From Bacteroidia bacterium (lineage in GTDB: Bacteria; Bacteroidota; Bacteroidia; AKYH767-A; OLB10): DNA of 64,000 nt. The position numbers were made by a program, and so were the translations under genes. The notes under the pieces are model-generated. The model had not been told where the DNA came from, ran no database searches, and was given only the letters and a program-made list of their open reading frames with translations. Within the stretch, counting starts at the first letter, position 1. Every line of letters begins with the position of its first letter. The DNA is taken from contig JADLBQ010000072.1 of assembly GCA_020847635.1 (NCBI GenBank), positions 1 to 64,000 on the forward strand, written 5' to 3'. Shown here one piece after another: positions 28,097 to 36,251 of the stretch.

Positions 28097-29158
28097 CTAT
28101 TGCAGAAAAGCTTTAATTTTTTCAGTAAGCAGATTGTTATCATTCATTTTAAAAGGTGTGAATGCAGATCCGTTTTTCAGAGCTGCTGACAGCGAGAATT
28201 TCCTTTCAGGAACAGAATAAAAATTGCCTTTAGCAAGATGATAAGCAGCCAGATATTCTTGTTCGGTTTGGCCCGGAGTTGGAATGAATACAGCTTTTTT
28301 ATTCAATTTAACCAAATCCATAATGGTAGAATAGCCGCTTCGGCTAACAATCATGTCAGATCGCTTAATCAGCGAGGCAAGTTCTTTACTCCGGCACATA
28401 TCAATAACCTGAACATTTTCAGGATGATTCGTTTCTGAAGGCTTAAGAGATCCCCTTACAAGTACTGCATTGACTGTTGATTTTCTCAGTTCGTCTGAAA
28501 GTTTTTTTTCGAACCGTGTCCGGGCTGGTTCAGGACCCGAACAGATAACAAGTAATGGTATGCTTTTGTCAACCGTCTGATCAGGTAATTCGAGATGACT
28601 TAATAAGCCGATATAACTGGCTGCACTTAGATGATGCCCGTGTGATAACCTGCCTGAGAGATTGCTATCACCCTCAAAGTCGGGTATCCAGCATTCTCTG
28701 AATTTTTGAATCCGTCTTTTATGAAGTAAAAACAACAACGGCTCAGACCATTTCAATCCAGCAGGCCCCCTTAGTGCAATCTGATGAGTAATAAAAGCCG
28801 AATAGACTGATGGATGATAGCAACCGTATCGGTTATCCGATATAATCCTGTTGATCTCGTATTCGGCAATGATCTTTTCTGTAACTAATTTTTCTTTCCG
28901 AATTGTATTAAGAATTTTAGGTAAAGAACGAATCATCTCCAAAACCATACTGGAAGAGGCATACCTTATATTATAGGATGGCAGAACTGCTGCCTGAAGT
29001 TGCGGAAACCGGTTACTCAGAAAAGATAATGCTTCTCCATCAGAGGCAATTATCACCTCAGCCCCCTGGTTCATCAATTCGTTAATTACCGGAATCGAAC
29101 GGGTTGCATGACCCAGTCCCCAGTTTAAAACACAGTATAACACTTTTGTTTTCTGCAC
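28097..29158 (-). CDS. MurG-like (GT28 C-terminal) glycosyltransferase
   Basis: The 353-aa protein has an N-terminal Rossmann block LYCVLNWGLGHATRSIP, whose GHATR loop is typical of GT-B enzymes. A GT28-like C-terminal region includes MIVSRSGYSTIMDLVKLNKKAVFIPTPGQTEQEYLA, the donor-nucleotide pocket. Start is GTG at 29158. Substrates are unknown; many Bacteroidota carry such a protein annotated only as glycosyltransferase. It is divergent from trmB, with a perfect -7 box 7 nt before the GTG. No membrane segment or signal peptide is visible. Confidence 0.85.
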   Translation of the reverse strand: MQKTKVLYCVLNWGLGHATRSIPVINELMNQGAEVIIASDGEALSFLSNRFPQLQAAVLPSYNIRYASSSMVLEMIRSLPKILNTIRKEKLVTEKIIAEYEINRIISDNRYGCYHPSVYSAFITHQIALRGPAGLKWSEPLLFLLHKRRIQKFRECWIPDFEGDSNLSGRLSHGHHLSAASYIGLLSHLELPDQTVDKSIPLLVICSGPEPARTRFEKKLSDELRKSTVNAVLVRGSLKPSETNHPENVQVIDMCRSKELASLIKRSDMIVSRSGYSTIMDLVKLNKKAVFIPTPGQTEQEYLAAYHLAKGNFYSVPERKFSLSAALKNGSAFTPFKMNDNNLLTEKIKAFLQ

Positions 29159-29165
29159 GGCAAGG

Positions 29166-29173
29166 CAAAAATA
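29166..29173 (-). promoter_or_regulatory. -7 promoter element of the MurG-like glycosyltransferase gene
   Basis: TATTTTTG on the minus strand, a perfect TAnnTTTG, ends 7 nt before the GTG start. This implies a leader of only a few bases. It is a mirror image of the trmB element. Confidence 0.45.
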
Positions 29174-29215
29174 GCTTCACCTGTTCAGATTTTACTATTA
29201 AGGTGATTGCTAGCC

Positions 29216-29223
29216 TATTTTTG
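29216..29223 (+). promoter_or_regulatory. -7 promoter element of trmB-tadA
   Basis: TATTTTTG, a perfect TAnnTTTG, ends 7 nt before the trmB ATG at 29231, implying a very short leader. It lies inside the ORF-track version of trmB (from 29207), which argues for the later start. Confidence 0.45.
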
Positions 29224-29230
29224 CAACCGG

Positions 29231-29899
29231 ATGGGGAAATACAAACTAAGACGCTGGGAAGATCTGAAAACGATGCTTCATGTATTCCAGCCTGAGATTG
29301 ATTTTTATTCTCCAGACAATGATCTGAAAGGTAAATGGCATGAAGCTATTTTCAGGAACAGAAACCCAATCGTTGTTGAGGCAGGGTGTGGAAAAGGAGA
29401 ATATACCGTTGCTCTGGCTAAGAAATATCCGGAAAAAAATTTTATTGGTATTGATATAAAAGGTGCACGGATATGGAAAGGAGCAAAGACTGTTGCAGAT
29501 GAGAAGATATCGAATGCAGCCTTTCTCCGGTTAAGGCTTGAACTGATAGAAAAAATTTTTTCCTCTAATGAATTAACAGAAATCTGGTTGACTTTTCCAG
29601 ATCCGCAACCCCGGCAAAGCCGTGAGAACAGAAGACTTACTTCGCGGGCTATGCTCAGCCGGTTTAGTAACCTTTTGAAATCAGGAGGGCTGCTTCACTT
29701 AAAAACTGACAGTATTGAACTATTCAACTATACGCTTGAAACACTCAAAGATCAGCCGGGGAAGCTTCTCTTTCATACTTTTGATGTTGATTCAGAACCT
29801 GCTGTTCCTGAAGACCTGAGTATTTGTACAACTTATGAAAAAGTTTTTCGAAGTGAAGGAAAAAAAATTTCGTACCTCTGTTTCCGGTTTGAAAAATGA
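29231..29899 (+). CDS. trmB: tRNA (guanine-N7-)-methyltransferase TrmB
   Basis: TrmB methylates G46 in the tRNA variable loop with S-adenosylmethionine. The 222-aa protein has the SAM motif VVEAGCGKGEYTVALAKKYP, the conserved FIGIDIKGARIWKGAK and the TFPDPQPRQSRENRRLTS catalytic region. Start is ATG 29231 (MGKYKLRRWEDLK), the family's usual N-terminus. It overlaps tadA by 4 nt (ATGA), so two tRNA modification enzymes are made together. Confidence 0.94.
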   Translation: MGKYKLRRWEDLKTMLHVFQPEIDFYSPDNDLKGKWHEAIFRNRNPIVVEAGCGKGEYTVALAKKYPEKNFIGIDIKGARIWKGAKTVADEKISNAAFLRLRLELIEKIFSSNELTEIWLTFPDPQPRQSRENRRLTSRAMLSRFSNLLKSGGLLHLKTDSIELFNYTLETLKDQPGKLLFHTFDVDSEPAVPEDLSICTTYEKVFRSEGKKISYLCFRFEK

Positions 29900-30339
29900 T
29901 AACTTTTGATGATGAATATTTCATGCAGGCTGCACTTACTGAAGCCAGGCAAGCTTTTAAAGAAGATGAAATTCCGGTTGGTGCGGTTGTTGTGTGTAAC
30001 CAGCTCATCATTGCACGGGCACACAATATGACTGAAAAACTGAATGATGTTTCAGCTCATGCAGAAATGATTGTTCTCACTTCTGCCAGCAATTTTCTAA
30101 ATTCAAAATACCTGAATGACTGCACGATTTATGTAACCCTGGAACCCTGCATCATGTGTGCAGGAGCACTGGCCTGGGCACAAATCGGAAGGCTTGTTTA
30201 TGGTAGCAGTGATCCAAAGAAAGGGTTTAGCAAAATAGCATCAGCTGTTTTACAACCGAAAACAATTCTCAGCAGAGGAGTACTTGAAAAAGATTGCAGC
30301 TTGTTACTGACTAATTTTTTTAAGCAGAAACGTGACTAA
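29896..30339 (+). CDS. tadA: tRNA-specific adenosine deaminase TadA
   Basis: TadA converts the wobble A34 of tRNA-Arg(ACG) to inosine. The 147-aa protein has the zinc deaminase signature: HAE (H55, catalytic E57) and PCIMC (C85, C88) in LEPCIMCAGALAWAQIG. The following YGSSDPKKG block also fits TadA. The stop at 30339 touches the stop of the convergent response-regulator gene with no spacer. Confidence 0.92.
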   Translation: MITFDDEYFMQAALTEARQAFKEDEIPVGAVVVCNQLIIARAHNMTEKLNDVSAHAEMIVLTSASNFLNSKYLNDCTIYVTLEPCIMCAGALAWAQIGRLVYGSSDPKKGFSKIASAVLQPKTILSRGVLEKDCSLLLTNFFKQKRD

Positions 30340-30774
30340 CTACAGCACAATTGCATCGAGTGCAGCCTGAAGTAAAGGTTTGTTCAAAAATCTGAACACA
30401 AATTTATTTTTATTAGCCCGGTTAAGATCTTTAAAACTTTCGGAAGTTGATAACATTACAATCTTAATCCGCTCATGAATTTCATCAGCAAGCTGGGCAT
30501 AACGGTCCAGGAACTCAAAACCATCCATTCCGGGCATTTTGATATCCAGGAAAATCAGTTCTGGTAATTTCTCTGTTTTCATTTTAGAAATCAACTCCAG
30601 CGCTTCTTCAGCTTCCAGACAGCATTGAATAGAAGCTGCAAAACCGGTTGTTTCAATCAGCTTCTTATTTACAAAATTCTCAATTTCATTATCATCAATC
30701 AGCATAACTCTCTGAAAACGGAAATGATTTCCCTTTGAGTTTCGGGTTAGTGTCCGAACTTGTTCCATAGGCAA
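30340..30774 (-). CDS. Single-domain response regulator (CheY-like)
   Basis: The 144-aa protein is a receiver domain only. It has the acidic pair DD (27-28) in MLIDDNEIENFV, phospho-acceptor D77 in FLDIKMPGMDG, the Ser/Thr switch in VMLSTSES, and the invariant Lys in FLNKP. No output domain is present, so it acts through protein contact. It has a 20-residue basic N-terminal extension. The PAS-like gene upstream on the same strand may be its partner, though a strong hairpin lies between them. No histidine kinase is in the window. Confidence 0.9.
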   Translation of the reverse strand: MPMEQVRTLTRNSKGNHFRFQRVMLIDDNEIENFVNKKLIETTGFAASIQCCLEAEEALELISKMKTEKLPELIFLDIKMPGMDGFEFLDRYAQLADEIHERIKIVMLSTSESFKDLNRANKNKFVFRFLNKPLLQAALDAIVL

Positions 30775-30839
30775 TAACGAATTAGTTCCATTGATACGAT
30801 TGCCGGTGATAAAAAGTTATCATAATTATAAAAATTACG

Positions 30840-30860
30840 CCCTTCCCCAAGGGGGAAGGG
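30840..30860 (-). terminator. GC-rich hairpin between PAS-like gene and response regulator
   Basis: CCCTTCCCC-AAG-GGGGAAGGG is a perfect 9-bp stem with a 3-nt loop, followed on the minus strand by CGTAATTTTTATAATT. It lies 34 nt after the stop of the PAS-like gene. It is strikingly GC-rich for this genome and probably terminates or attenuates read-through into the response-regulator gene. Confidence 0.55.
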
Positions 30861-30894
30861 ACGTAACCAAACCAAACCATGAAACCTTATTTTT

Positions 30895-31245
30895 TTAGTT
30901 AAGCTTGGTAAGCGTAACTTTCTCTTTTGTTTTTTCGGTGTACTCAATCATATAGGCATAAATACCGATATAGTTTGCCTCAGGAAATGGAACAACCGTA
31001 CATTTAATAGCAGTTCCATCCATTTCAATGCTGATATCCGGCATTGTGTTTTCTTTAATGGCAGTATGAATTTCAGGATATCTTTCAAGGATACTGATAG
31101 GAATCTTACTGTTAACCGAGCAATTCCAGGAACAAAGTAAAGGTTTGCCGGCTTCGTTGGAATCAATCATCCTGAAGTTGTAATCAAGCTTAATAACCGG
31201 GAAAATGGTAGCCTGTTTTTCAGTAGTAACTGTCTGAGTTGTCAT
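30895..31245 (-). CDS. Small PAS-like protein of unknown function
   Basis: The 116-aa protein has an organisation resembling a single PAS fold (PVIKLDYNFRMIDSNEAGKPLL, then KCTVVPFPEANYIGIYAYMIEYTEKTK). Two Cys lie close together in LLCSWNC. No kinase or DNA-binding domain is attached. The PAS call is by pattern only. It may sense a ligand and act with the response regulator next to it. The 217-nt gap to the divergent bacilliredoxin gene should hold its promoter. Confidence 0.5.
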   Translation of the reverse strand: MTTQTVTTEKQATIFPVIKLDYNFRMIDSNEAGKPLLCSWNCSVNSKIPISILERYPEIHTAIKENTMPDISIEMDGTAIKCTVVPFPEANYIGIYAYMIEYTEKTKEKVTLTKLN

Positions 31246-31429
31246 TTCAATTGTAGCAATTTCGTGTTCAGCCAGGTTATTTCATTTTTAGTGCCAAGTT
31301 TAAATCTGAAATTTCCGGAAGATGTAAGAAAATTAACCTTTGCATTACTAAACTTAACCCTTTATACCCATTCTAACCACGGAATTCAACAAAATTTCAA
31401 ACTAAACAGAACAAATGTTGTTTTGTAAG

Positions 31430-31437
31430 TAAATTTG
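31430..31437 (+). promoter_or_regulatory. -7 promoter element of bacilliredoxin gene
   Basis: TAAATTTG, a perfect TAnnTTTG, ends 25 nt before the ATG at 31463. A TTG at the proper -33 distance is lacking. Confidence 0.45.
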
Positions 31438-31462
31438 CAAACTCATTCAAAATTATAGTACT

Positions 31463-31882
31463 ATGCCATATCCAGAACAATTATGTGCTCCCATGCGGGC
31501 TGAATTAGTAGAAGCTGGTTTTACTGAACTTCATAATAAACAGGACGTAGAATCAGCATTAAGAGATAAAAAAGGAACAGCCCTTTTAGTATTTAACTCT
31601 GTATGCGGATGTGCAGCTGGTGTTGCCCGTCCGGCAATCAAACTATCGCTGAATAAAGGTGGTAAAAAGCCTGACCATCTTCTGACTGTTTTTGCCGGTC
31701 AGGATTTAGAAGCAACCCAGGCAGCACGCCAGTTTACGATGCCATATCCTCCGTCATCTCCCAGTTTTGCATTATTTAAAGACGGCAAACTGGTTCATTT
31801 TGTTGAACGCCACAATATAGAAGGATTTTCGGCTGATATGATTGCAGATAATCTTTCAGCTGCTTATAAAGAATTCTGTTAA
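31463..31882 (+). CDS. BrxA/BrxB family bacilliredoxin
   Basis: The 139-aa protein has the CGC active site (C48-G-C50) in VFNSVCGCAAGVARPAIKLSL and the family block PSSPSFALFKDGKLVHFVERHNIEG. BrxA/B remove bacillithiol from protein thiols in Firmicutes and occur in Bacteroidota that make bacillithiol. It acts in the cytoplasm. It is a single-gene unit, with a -7 box upstream and a good hairpin terminator downstream. Confidence 0.92.
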   Translation: MPYPEQLCAPMRAELVEAGFTELHNKQDVESALRDKKGTALLVFNSVCGCAAGVARPAIKLSLNKGGKKPDHLLTVFAGQDLEATQAARQFTMPYPPSSPSFALFKDGKLVHFVERHNIEGFSADMIADNLSAAYKEFC

Positions 31883-31908
31883 ACCGATTCAATCCCGTAT
31901 AAACAATA

Positions 31909-31933
31909 AAAGCCGGAAATTAACCCCGGCTTT
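31909..31933. terminator. Bidirectional intrinsic terminator between bacilliredoxin and rpsU
   Basis: AAAGCCGG-AAATTAACC-CCGGCTTT is an 8-bp stem with a 9-nt loop. It is followed by CTATTTT on the plus strand and TTATTGTTTAT on the minus strand. It lies between convergent genes and can end both transcripts. Confidence 0.75.
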
Positions 31934-31959
31934 CTATTTTACTATTAACCTTTAAAATT

Positions 31960-32157
31960 CTAAATTGAGTTCAGGCCTTCCTGTTGCATTTTGTTTCTGA
32001 AGACGGCACGCTTAATGGTATTTCTACGGGCAACTGATTTCTTCTCATAACCTTGTCTTGCCCTTAACTGGCGAACCATTCCGGTTTTTTCGAATTTCTT
32101 TTTGAATTTACGAAGTGCTTTATCAATTGATTCTTCTTTAACAGGAACTATAATCAT
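31960..32157 (-). CDS. rpsU: 30S ribosomal protein S21
   Basis: This is a 65-aa basic protein matching bS21 throughout (MIIVPVKEESIDKALRKFKKKFEK, then ARQGYEKKSVARRNTIKRA). S21 binds the 30S platform near the anti-Shine-Dalgarno end of 16S rRNA; in Bacteroidota that end is sequestered partly by bS21. It is a single gene divergent from a secreted protein, with a palindrome between their promoters. Confidence 0.96.
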   Translation of the reverse strand: MIIVPVKEESIDKALRKFKKKFEKTGMVRQLRARQGYEKKSVARRNTIKRAVFRNKMQQEGLNSI

Positions 32158-32179
32158 GCGTTTATTTTATTTAAGCGTG

Positions 32180-32187
32180 CGAATATA
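32180..32187 (-). promoter_or_regulatory. Probable -7 element of rpsU
   Basis: TATATTCG on the minus strand matches TAnnTTTG at 7 of 8 positions, 22 nt before the rpsU ATG. No clear -33 TTG. Confidence 0.35.
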
Positions 32188-32213
32188 GGAAATTAAGACC
32201 GTTTTAAAATTTC

Positions 32214-32230
32214 ATGCTAAAATTTAGCAT
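32214..32230. promoter_or_regulatory. Perfect 17-nt palindrome in a divergent promoter region
   Basis: ATGCTAAA-A-TTTAGCAT has two perfect 8-bp arms around one base. It sits between the -7 boxes of rpsU and the divergent secreted-protein gene, its centre about 36 nt upstream of the plus-strand start point expected from the box at 32246. This suits a dimeric repressor or activator operator. No regulator is identified. Confidence 0.5.
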
Positions 32231-32245
32231 ACAACTTCGGATTTT

Positions 32246-32253
32246 TATTTTTG
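32246..32253 (+). promoter_or_regulatory. -7 promoter element of the secreted-protein gene
   Basis: TATTTTTG, a perfect TAnnTTTG, ends 23 nt before the ATG at 32277. The -33 region is occupied by the palindrome rather than a TTG, which fits a regulated promoter. Confidence 0.45.
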
Positions 32254-32276
32254 GAACTTAAACCAAGAATTCGATC

Positions 32277-32702
32277 ATGAAAAGATTTTGCTTTCTGTTA
32301 TTCTCCTTCCCTATGTTATTGGCTCAGGCTCAGCCGGTTAACCCATCAGAAGGATACCCTGATAAGGAACTTTCTGGAAATTATGTTGTCATCCGCATCA
32401 GTTCATTTTGTAATTCAAAAGCAGAGGCGGTTAGCGAAATGATGAAATTCAAAGTATTTTGTGATGAAAACACTTATTTGAAGTTTTATACTCAGAACCT
32501 GGGCTACTGGCAGGTTAAAAGTAGCGATAAAGACAAAGACGGAAAATGGATTGGAGGATATTGTAATGCGAGAAGGCAAAATAAGGAGTTATATGAAATG
32601 GACAGAGATTTTTTAAGGATGTACTGTGAAAATGCAGAAGTATTGCAATTTAAAGATATCCTGATTAACTCGGTATGCCCTCGTGAGAAGTTAGAGAAAT
32701 AA
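32277..32702 (+). CDS. Small secreted protein of unknown function
   Basis: The 141-aa protein has a signal peptide (FCFLLFSFPMLLAQAQP). The mature part has strands such as NYVVIRISSFCNSKAEA and YLKFYTQNLGYWQVKSS, and a set of Cys residues (FC, IGGYC, MYC, SVC) that could form disulphides. YVVIRISSFxxxxEA is reminiscent of SPOR-type folds, but the match is weak and I make no assignment. It is a single-gene unit with a -7 box and a possible operator upstream, convergent with fbp 5 nt away. Confidence 0.65.
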   Translation: MKRFCFLLFSFPMLLAQAQPVNPSEGYPDKELSGNYVVIRISSFCNSKAEAVSEMMKFKVFCDENTYLKFYTQNLGYWQVKSSDKDKDGKWIGGYCNARRQNKELYEMDRDFLRMYCENAEVLQFKDILINSVCPREKLEK

Positions 32703-32707
32703 CCTGC

Positions 32708-33715
32708 CTACTGATTCTTCAGATTAAATTCAACGGCCATTGTAACCATTTCGGGAGAGCCGATAAACAATGGAGTTCTTTGATGTAGGGATTCAGGTTT
32801 GATATCCAGGATTCTGTTTCTCCCATCAGAGGCTTGACCTCCAGCCTGCTCTGCAATCCAGGCCAGCGGATTACATTCATAAAGAAGCCGCAGTTTACCA
32901 TTTGGAGCAGTTACTGTTGCCGGATAAATATAAATTCCCCCTTTCAGCAGGTTGCGGTGAAAGTCAGCCACTAAAGAACCAATATACCGTGCTGTGTACG
33001 GACGTTTTGTATCCTTGTCTGATTCTTTACACCATCGCAGGTAGGCTTTCACCCCTTCAGTTAAGTGCATATAGTTTCCTTCATTTACCGAATAAATATT
33101 TCCTGTTTCCGGGGTTTTAATATCCGGATGCGAAAGACAGAATTCTCCGATTGAAGGATCTAACGTAAAACCATTCACCCCTTTTCCGGTTGTATAAACA
33201 AGCATGGTTGATGATCCGTAAATCACATAACCAGCTGCTACCTGTTGAGTACCTTTTTGTAAAAACTCACTTAAGATGCTCGTAGATTCTTCACTTTTTC
33301 TCCGGTATATTGAGAAGATAGTTCCAATGGATACATTCACATCAATGTTTGAAGAGCCGTCAAGCGGATCAATACAAACAAGATACTTGGCATTTTTTGA
33401 AACTAGTGTTTCAATCGGAACCAGGTCTTCATTTTCTTCTGAAGCCACAGCACAGGTTTCACCACCCGATCCCAAAGCAATAATAAATTGCTCATTAGCA
33501 AATACATCCAGTTTTTTAACCTGCTCTCCCTGAATATTAATGTTTCCTGCTTCACCCAGTATATCAACCAACCCTGCTTTATTCACTTCTCGATTTACAA
33601 CCTTGGCTGCAATTCCAATATCGAGTAATAGTCTTGAAAGTTCCCCCTTTGCATAGGGAAAATCTGCCTGGCGTTCAATGATAAACTGGCTGAGCGTGGT
33701 AACCTGTCTTTTCAT
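32708..33715 (-). CDS. fbp: Class 1 fructose-1,6-bisphosphatase
   Basis: This is the gluconeogenic enzyme that removes the 1-phosphate of fructose-1,6-bisphosphate in the cytoplasm. The 335-aa protein has the metal-binding signature [22 protein letters not shown], the acidic SEENED block and the C-terminal [21 protein letters not shown] active-site region. Normal length. It is a single-gene unit with the most complete promoter in the window just upstream. Confidence 0.96.
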   Translation of the reverse strand: MKRQVTTLSQFIIERQADFPYAKGELSRLLLDIGIAAKVVNREVNKAGLVDILGEAGNINIQGEQVKKLDVFANEQFIIALGSGGETCAVASEENEDLVPIETLVSKNAKYLVCIDPLDGSSNIDVNVSIGTIFSIYRRKSEESTSILSEFLQKGTQQVAAGYVIYGSSTMLVYTTGKGVNGFTLDPSIGEFCLSHPDIKTPETGNIYSVNEGNYMHLTEGVKAYLRWCKESDKDTKRPYTARYIGSLVADFHRNLLKGGIYIYPATVTAPNGKLRLLYECNPLAWIAEQAGGQASDGRNRILDIKPESLHQRTPLFIGSPEMVTMAVEFNLKNQ

Positions 33716-33738
33716 AAGAAATTAAACTGTATAATAAT

Positions 33739-33767
33739 CAAATTTAGCTGAATCTAATTGCTGCCAA
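33739..33767 (-). promoter_or_regulatory. Promoter of fbp
   Basis: On the minus strand TTG (33765-33767), 18 nt, then TAAATTTG (33739-33746) gives a full match to the Bacteroidota TTG-N17-23-TAnnTTTG consensus. The box ends 23 nt before the ATG. Confidence 0.6.
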
Positions 33768-33894
33768 AAGAAAACAGAAAAAAACCAGTCAGCATATATT
33801 TACTCAAAATCGTGACTTATGGTCGATTCCTGCCTGATTTTAAAATCAGCTTGTTTCTTTATTTTTAATTATTCAAAATATAATAGCAGATCTG

Positions 33895-36126
33895 TTATGG
33901 TACTAACTCTTTTCGAATTTCCTGATAGCTTTTTTTATTGGCTTCATTGTAAGCGCAATCAAGAACATAGTTTTTTTCTTTATTTGTCAGGTGAAGGCTC
34001 AGCGATACCTTTTCTTCTGTTTTTGGCATTTCAAAGAGAATAAACTTCAAATTGCCTTTAAACCAGGCCTGAGTTTGAATTAACAGTTCATCATTCTGAT
34101 AATCCTGCATCAAAATAAAATTTCCAGTTGCATTTTTTAATGGAGAGGTGAGTTTACTCCAGAACGTATTAGTGGCACTGAAGTCAACCGGGCTGCGTTT
34201 GTAGATATCCCGGATTTGAAGCAGGATAACTCCACTTGTATTTTCAGCAATCCAATCACGGAAACAATATAGAAATCTTACCGAATTAACGATTCCGTAA
34301 TTATCCCTGATTCCTGCATCCATGACTTCAACCGGTGGGTTGGTTGGCAAACTGGCTGCAGGTAATACATACGGAAAAGTCGCATTCAGTCGGAGTGCAC
34401 TGGTAAGTCGCAACTCACCGGGATGCTGGTTTGCAAAAAAGTGATTCAACTCAATACCATCCGGAATCGCTTTAAACTTATTATTTGTAACTGAATAATG
34501 TTGTAACAGGTAAGATACCGGAGTTGAGGAAATCAGAAACACTCTTCCGTCATTAATAATGGTTGGTGAAATAACCATCATAGGAATCATTGCCTGAGCT
34601 TCAGGATAGCTGAAGTCGGACATGCTTCTGTCTAATAGTGAATTGGTATTTTCAATTAACTGCTGCTCAAAAGCATAGGCTCTGTCCTTAACATACCGCC
34701 CGGTACTGTCGCTGAATGTCTGGAGATTCAGGAATAGATCATTAACCACAAAACTAAACGACACGGCATTAAGAATATCTTTTGCTGTATTTTTCCGGTA
34801 TTGGGTTGCTTCCGGATTACGGGCAAATGATTTCTGACCATTTTCCAGATAAAGCGACCGGTAATAGGCAGCTCCGATCAGTCCGCCTGACGAACCTGTA
34901 ATCAAGGTCGTTAATGGCATCAGTTTACCGTTTGAAATGCTATCAATGGCCATCATGACTGAAAACGAAAAAAGTGTTGATCGGATTCCTCCTCCGCTGA
35001 TACTCATCAAAATCATTTTAGGTTTGGCTCCGCCTGGCTGTTGATTGCTGATTTTCCATTTCTCAAGTATTGCCAGCGTTTGTGCTTTGTCCTGATCAAA
35101 AACTTCATCGGTATAAAACTTTTCAATTTCAGGAATTGAATAGACCGGCTTCTCCTTCCGGTAATTCAATCCGTAAGCTTTATTTGAAGGGTTGATAAAA
35201 TCAAATTGCGACAAATAATTCAGCAAGAGGAATACAACCACAATAGCGGTGTTTGCCCAGGCCCGAAGCCAGTAACGGAATACCCCTGACAGCATGATAA
35301 TAACCGTGAACAAAAGAAGAATACTGGCACCTGCCGGAATTCTGAATAATTCATAATCACGAAAAATTCCCAATCCTATAAATAACAGGAAAATCAATAA
35401 TTCAACTACAGCTGCATTGATGTGATTTTGCTTAAGAACAGACTGCAGCATGTAGGGTTTGTAGTGCGATGTATCGCGTACCAGATTAGTCTTAAGGGGG
35501 ATTGTCAGATACGTTTCAACCCGCCACTGACGGGTATCCTTACCTTTCCTTCTCTTGCCAAATGTTGAATTGTCAGAGTAAGCTTTTTTTTCAGAATCCT
35601 CAACTCCGAAAAGCTTATAGATATCCTTATTTGTTATCAGAAAATATTTCCATGTTGAGTAAACAATCACAGCAACACCCAACAGAAAGAAACTAATATT
35701 CAAAATAATCTCACTGGGTGCGATTAATTGATTGTAATACTGAAAACGAAAAATGCAGATGATATAGAACAGCAGAAAGGACGAAGGAATAATAAAATTA
35801 TTCAATACCCATTTCTGAAATGTTTTTGACAGCGATGCGAGAAACGGGAATCTGAAGCTATTAAGGATAAAGCCTGAAATATTAAAAGCCATAATGAAAG
35901 CTCCTGTTGCCAGCCCCATAATCAGGAAAGACTTAGGACCGACCTGACCCATATATTCGGGGTCGAGAAACAGATATTGAATCCCAAATTTATTCGCAAG
36001 CCATCCACCTGTAAATCCGAAAAGGATTAACCAATAGGCCATCAGTACCTGATTCTTCTTCAGGTGCATCACAACCAATTGAAATGCGAATGCATAAATC
36101 CAACGGTCTAAAATCTGTTTTCGCAT
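33895..36126 (-). CDS. Membrane protein with patatin-like phospholipase domain
   Basis: The 743-aa protein has an N-terminal half with about eight hydrophobic segments (for example VMAYWLILFGFTGGWLA and ASILLLFTVIIMLSGVF). A patatin domain starts near residue 370. It has the oxyanion loop SISGGGIRSTLFSFS, the nucleophile elbow TGSSGGLIGAAYYRS and the catalytic Asp in VMDAGIRDNYGIV. Patatin enzymes hydrolyse acyl esters of lipids; the substrate here is unknown. The membrane half places the hydrolase at the inner membrane. It is a single-gene unit, divergent from the J-domain gene. Confidence 0.87.
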   Translation of the reverse strand: MRKQILDRWIYAFAFQLVVMHLKKNQVLMAYWLILFGFTGGWLANKFGIQYLFLDPEYMGQVGPKSFLIMGLATGAFIMAFNISGFILNSFRFPFLASLSKTFQKWVLNNFIIPSSFLLFYIICIFRFQYYNQLIAPSEIILNISFFLLGVAVIVYSTWKYFLITNKDIYKLFGVEDSEKKAYSDNSTFGKRRKGKDTRQWRVETYLTIPLKTNLVRDTSHYKPYMLQSVLKQNHINAAVVELLIFLLFIGLGIFRDYELFRIPAGASILLLFTVIIMLSGVFRYWLRAWANTAIVVVFLLLNYLSQFDFINPSNKAYGLNYRKEKPVYSIPEIEKFYTDEVFDQDKAQTLAILEKWKISNQQPGGAKPKMILMSISGGGIRSTLFSFSVMMAIDSISNGKLMPLTTLITGSSGGLIGAAYYRSLYLENGQKSFARNPEATQYRKNTAKDILNAVSFSFVVNDLFLNLQTFSDSTGRYVKDRAYAFEQQLIENTNSLLDRSMSDFSYPEAQAMIPMMVISPTIINDGRVFLISSTPVSYLLQHYSVTNNKFKAIPDGIELNHFFANQHPGELRLTSALRLNATFPYVLPAASLPTNPPVEVMDAGIRDNYGIVNSVRFLYCFRDWIAENTSGVILLQIRDIYKRSPVDFSATNTFWSKLTSPLKNATGNFILMQDYQNDELLIQTQAWFKGNLKFILFEMPKTEEKVSLSLHLTNKEKNYVLDCAYNEANKKSYQEIRKELVP

Positions 36127-36239
36127 AGCTTACCGGTTGTAAAAATAATTACGTATCCACTGAGTAAAGGATTCTTGAGCAGCTTACGAAAGTAAGTTTT
36201 AAAACCCGAATGTGGAAACTCCGCTCTGCTGTCTGGTTT

Positions 36240-36247
36240 TATATTTG
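36240..36247 (+). promoter_or_regulatory. -7 promoter element of the J-domain protein gene
   Basis: TATATTTG, a perfect TAnnTTTG, ends 4 nt before the ATG at 36252. It lies inside the longer ORF-track start (36210), so either the shorter ATG is right and the mRNA is almost leaderless, or the box is a chance match. Confidence 0.4.
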
Positions 36248-36251
36248 CTTG

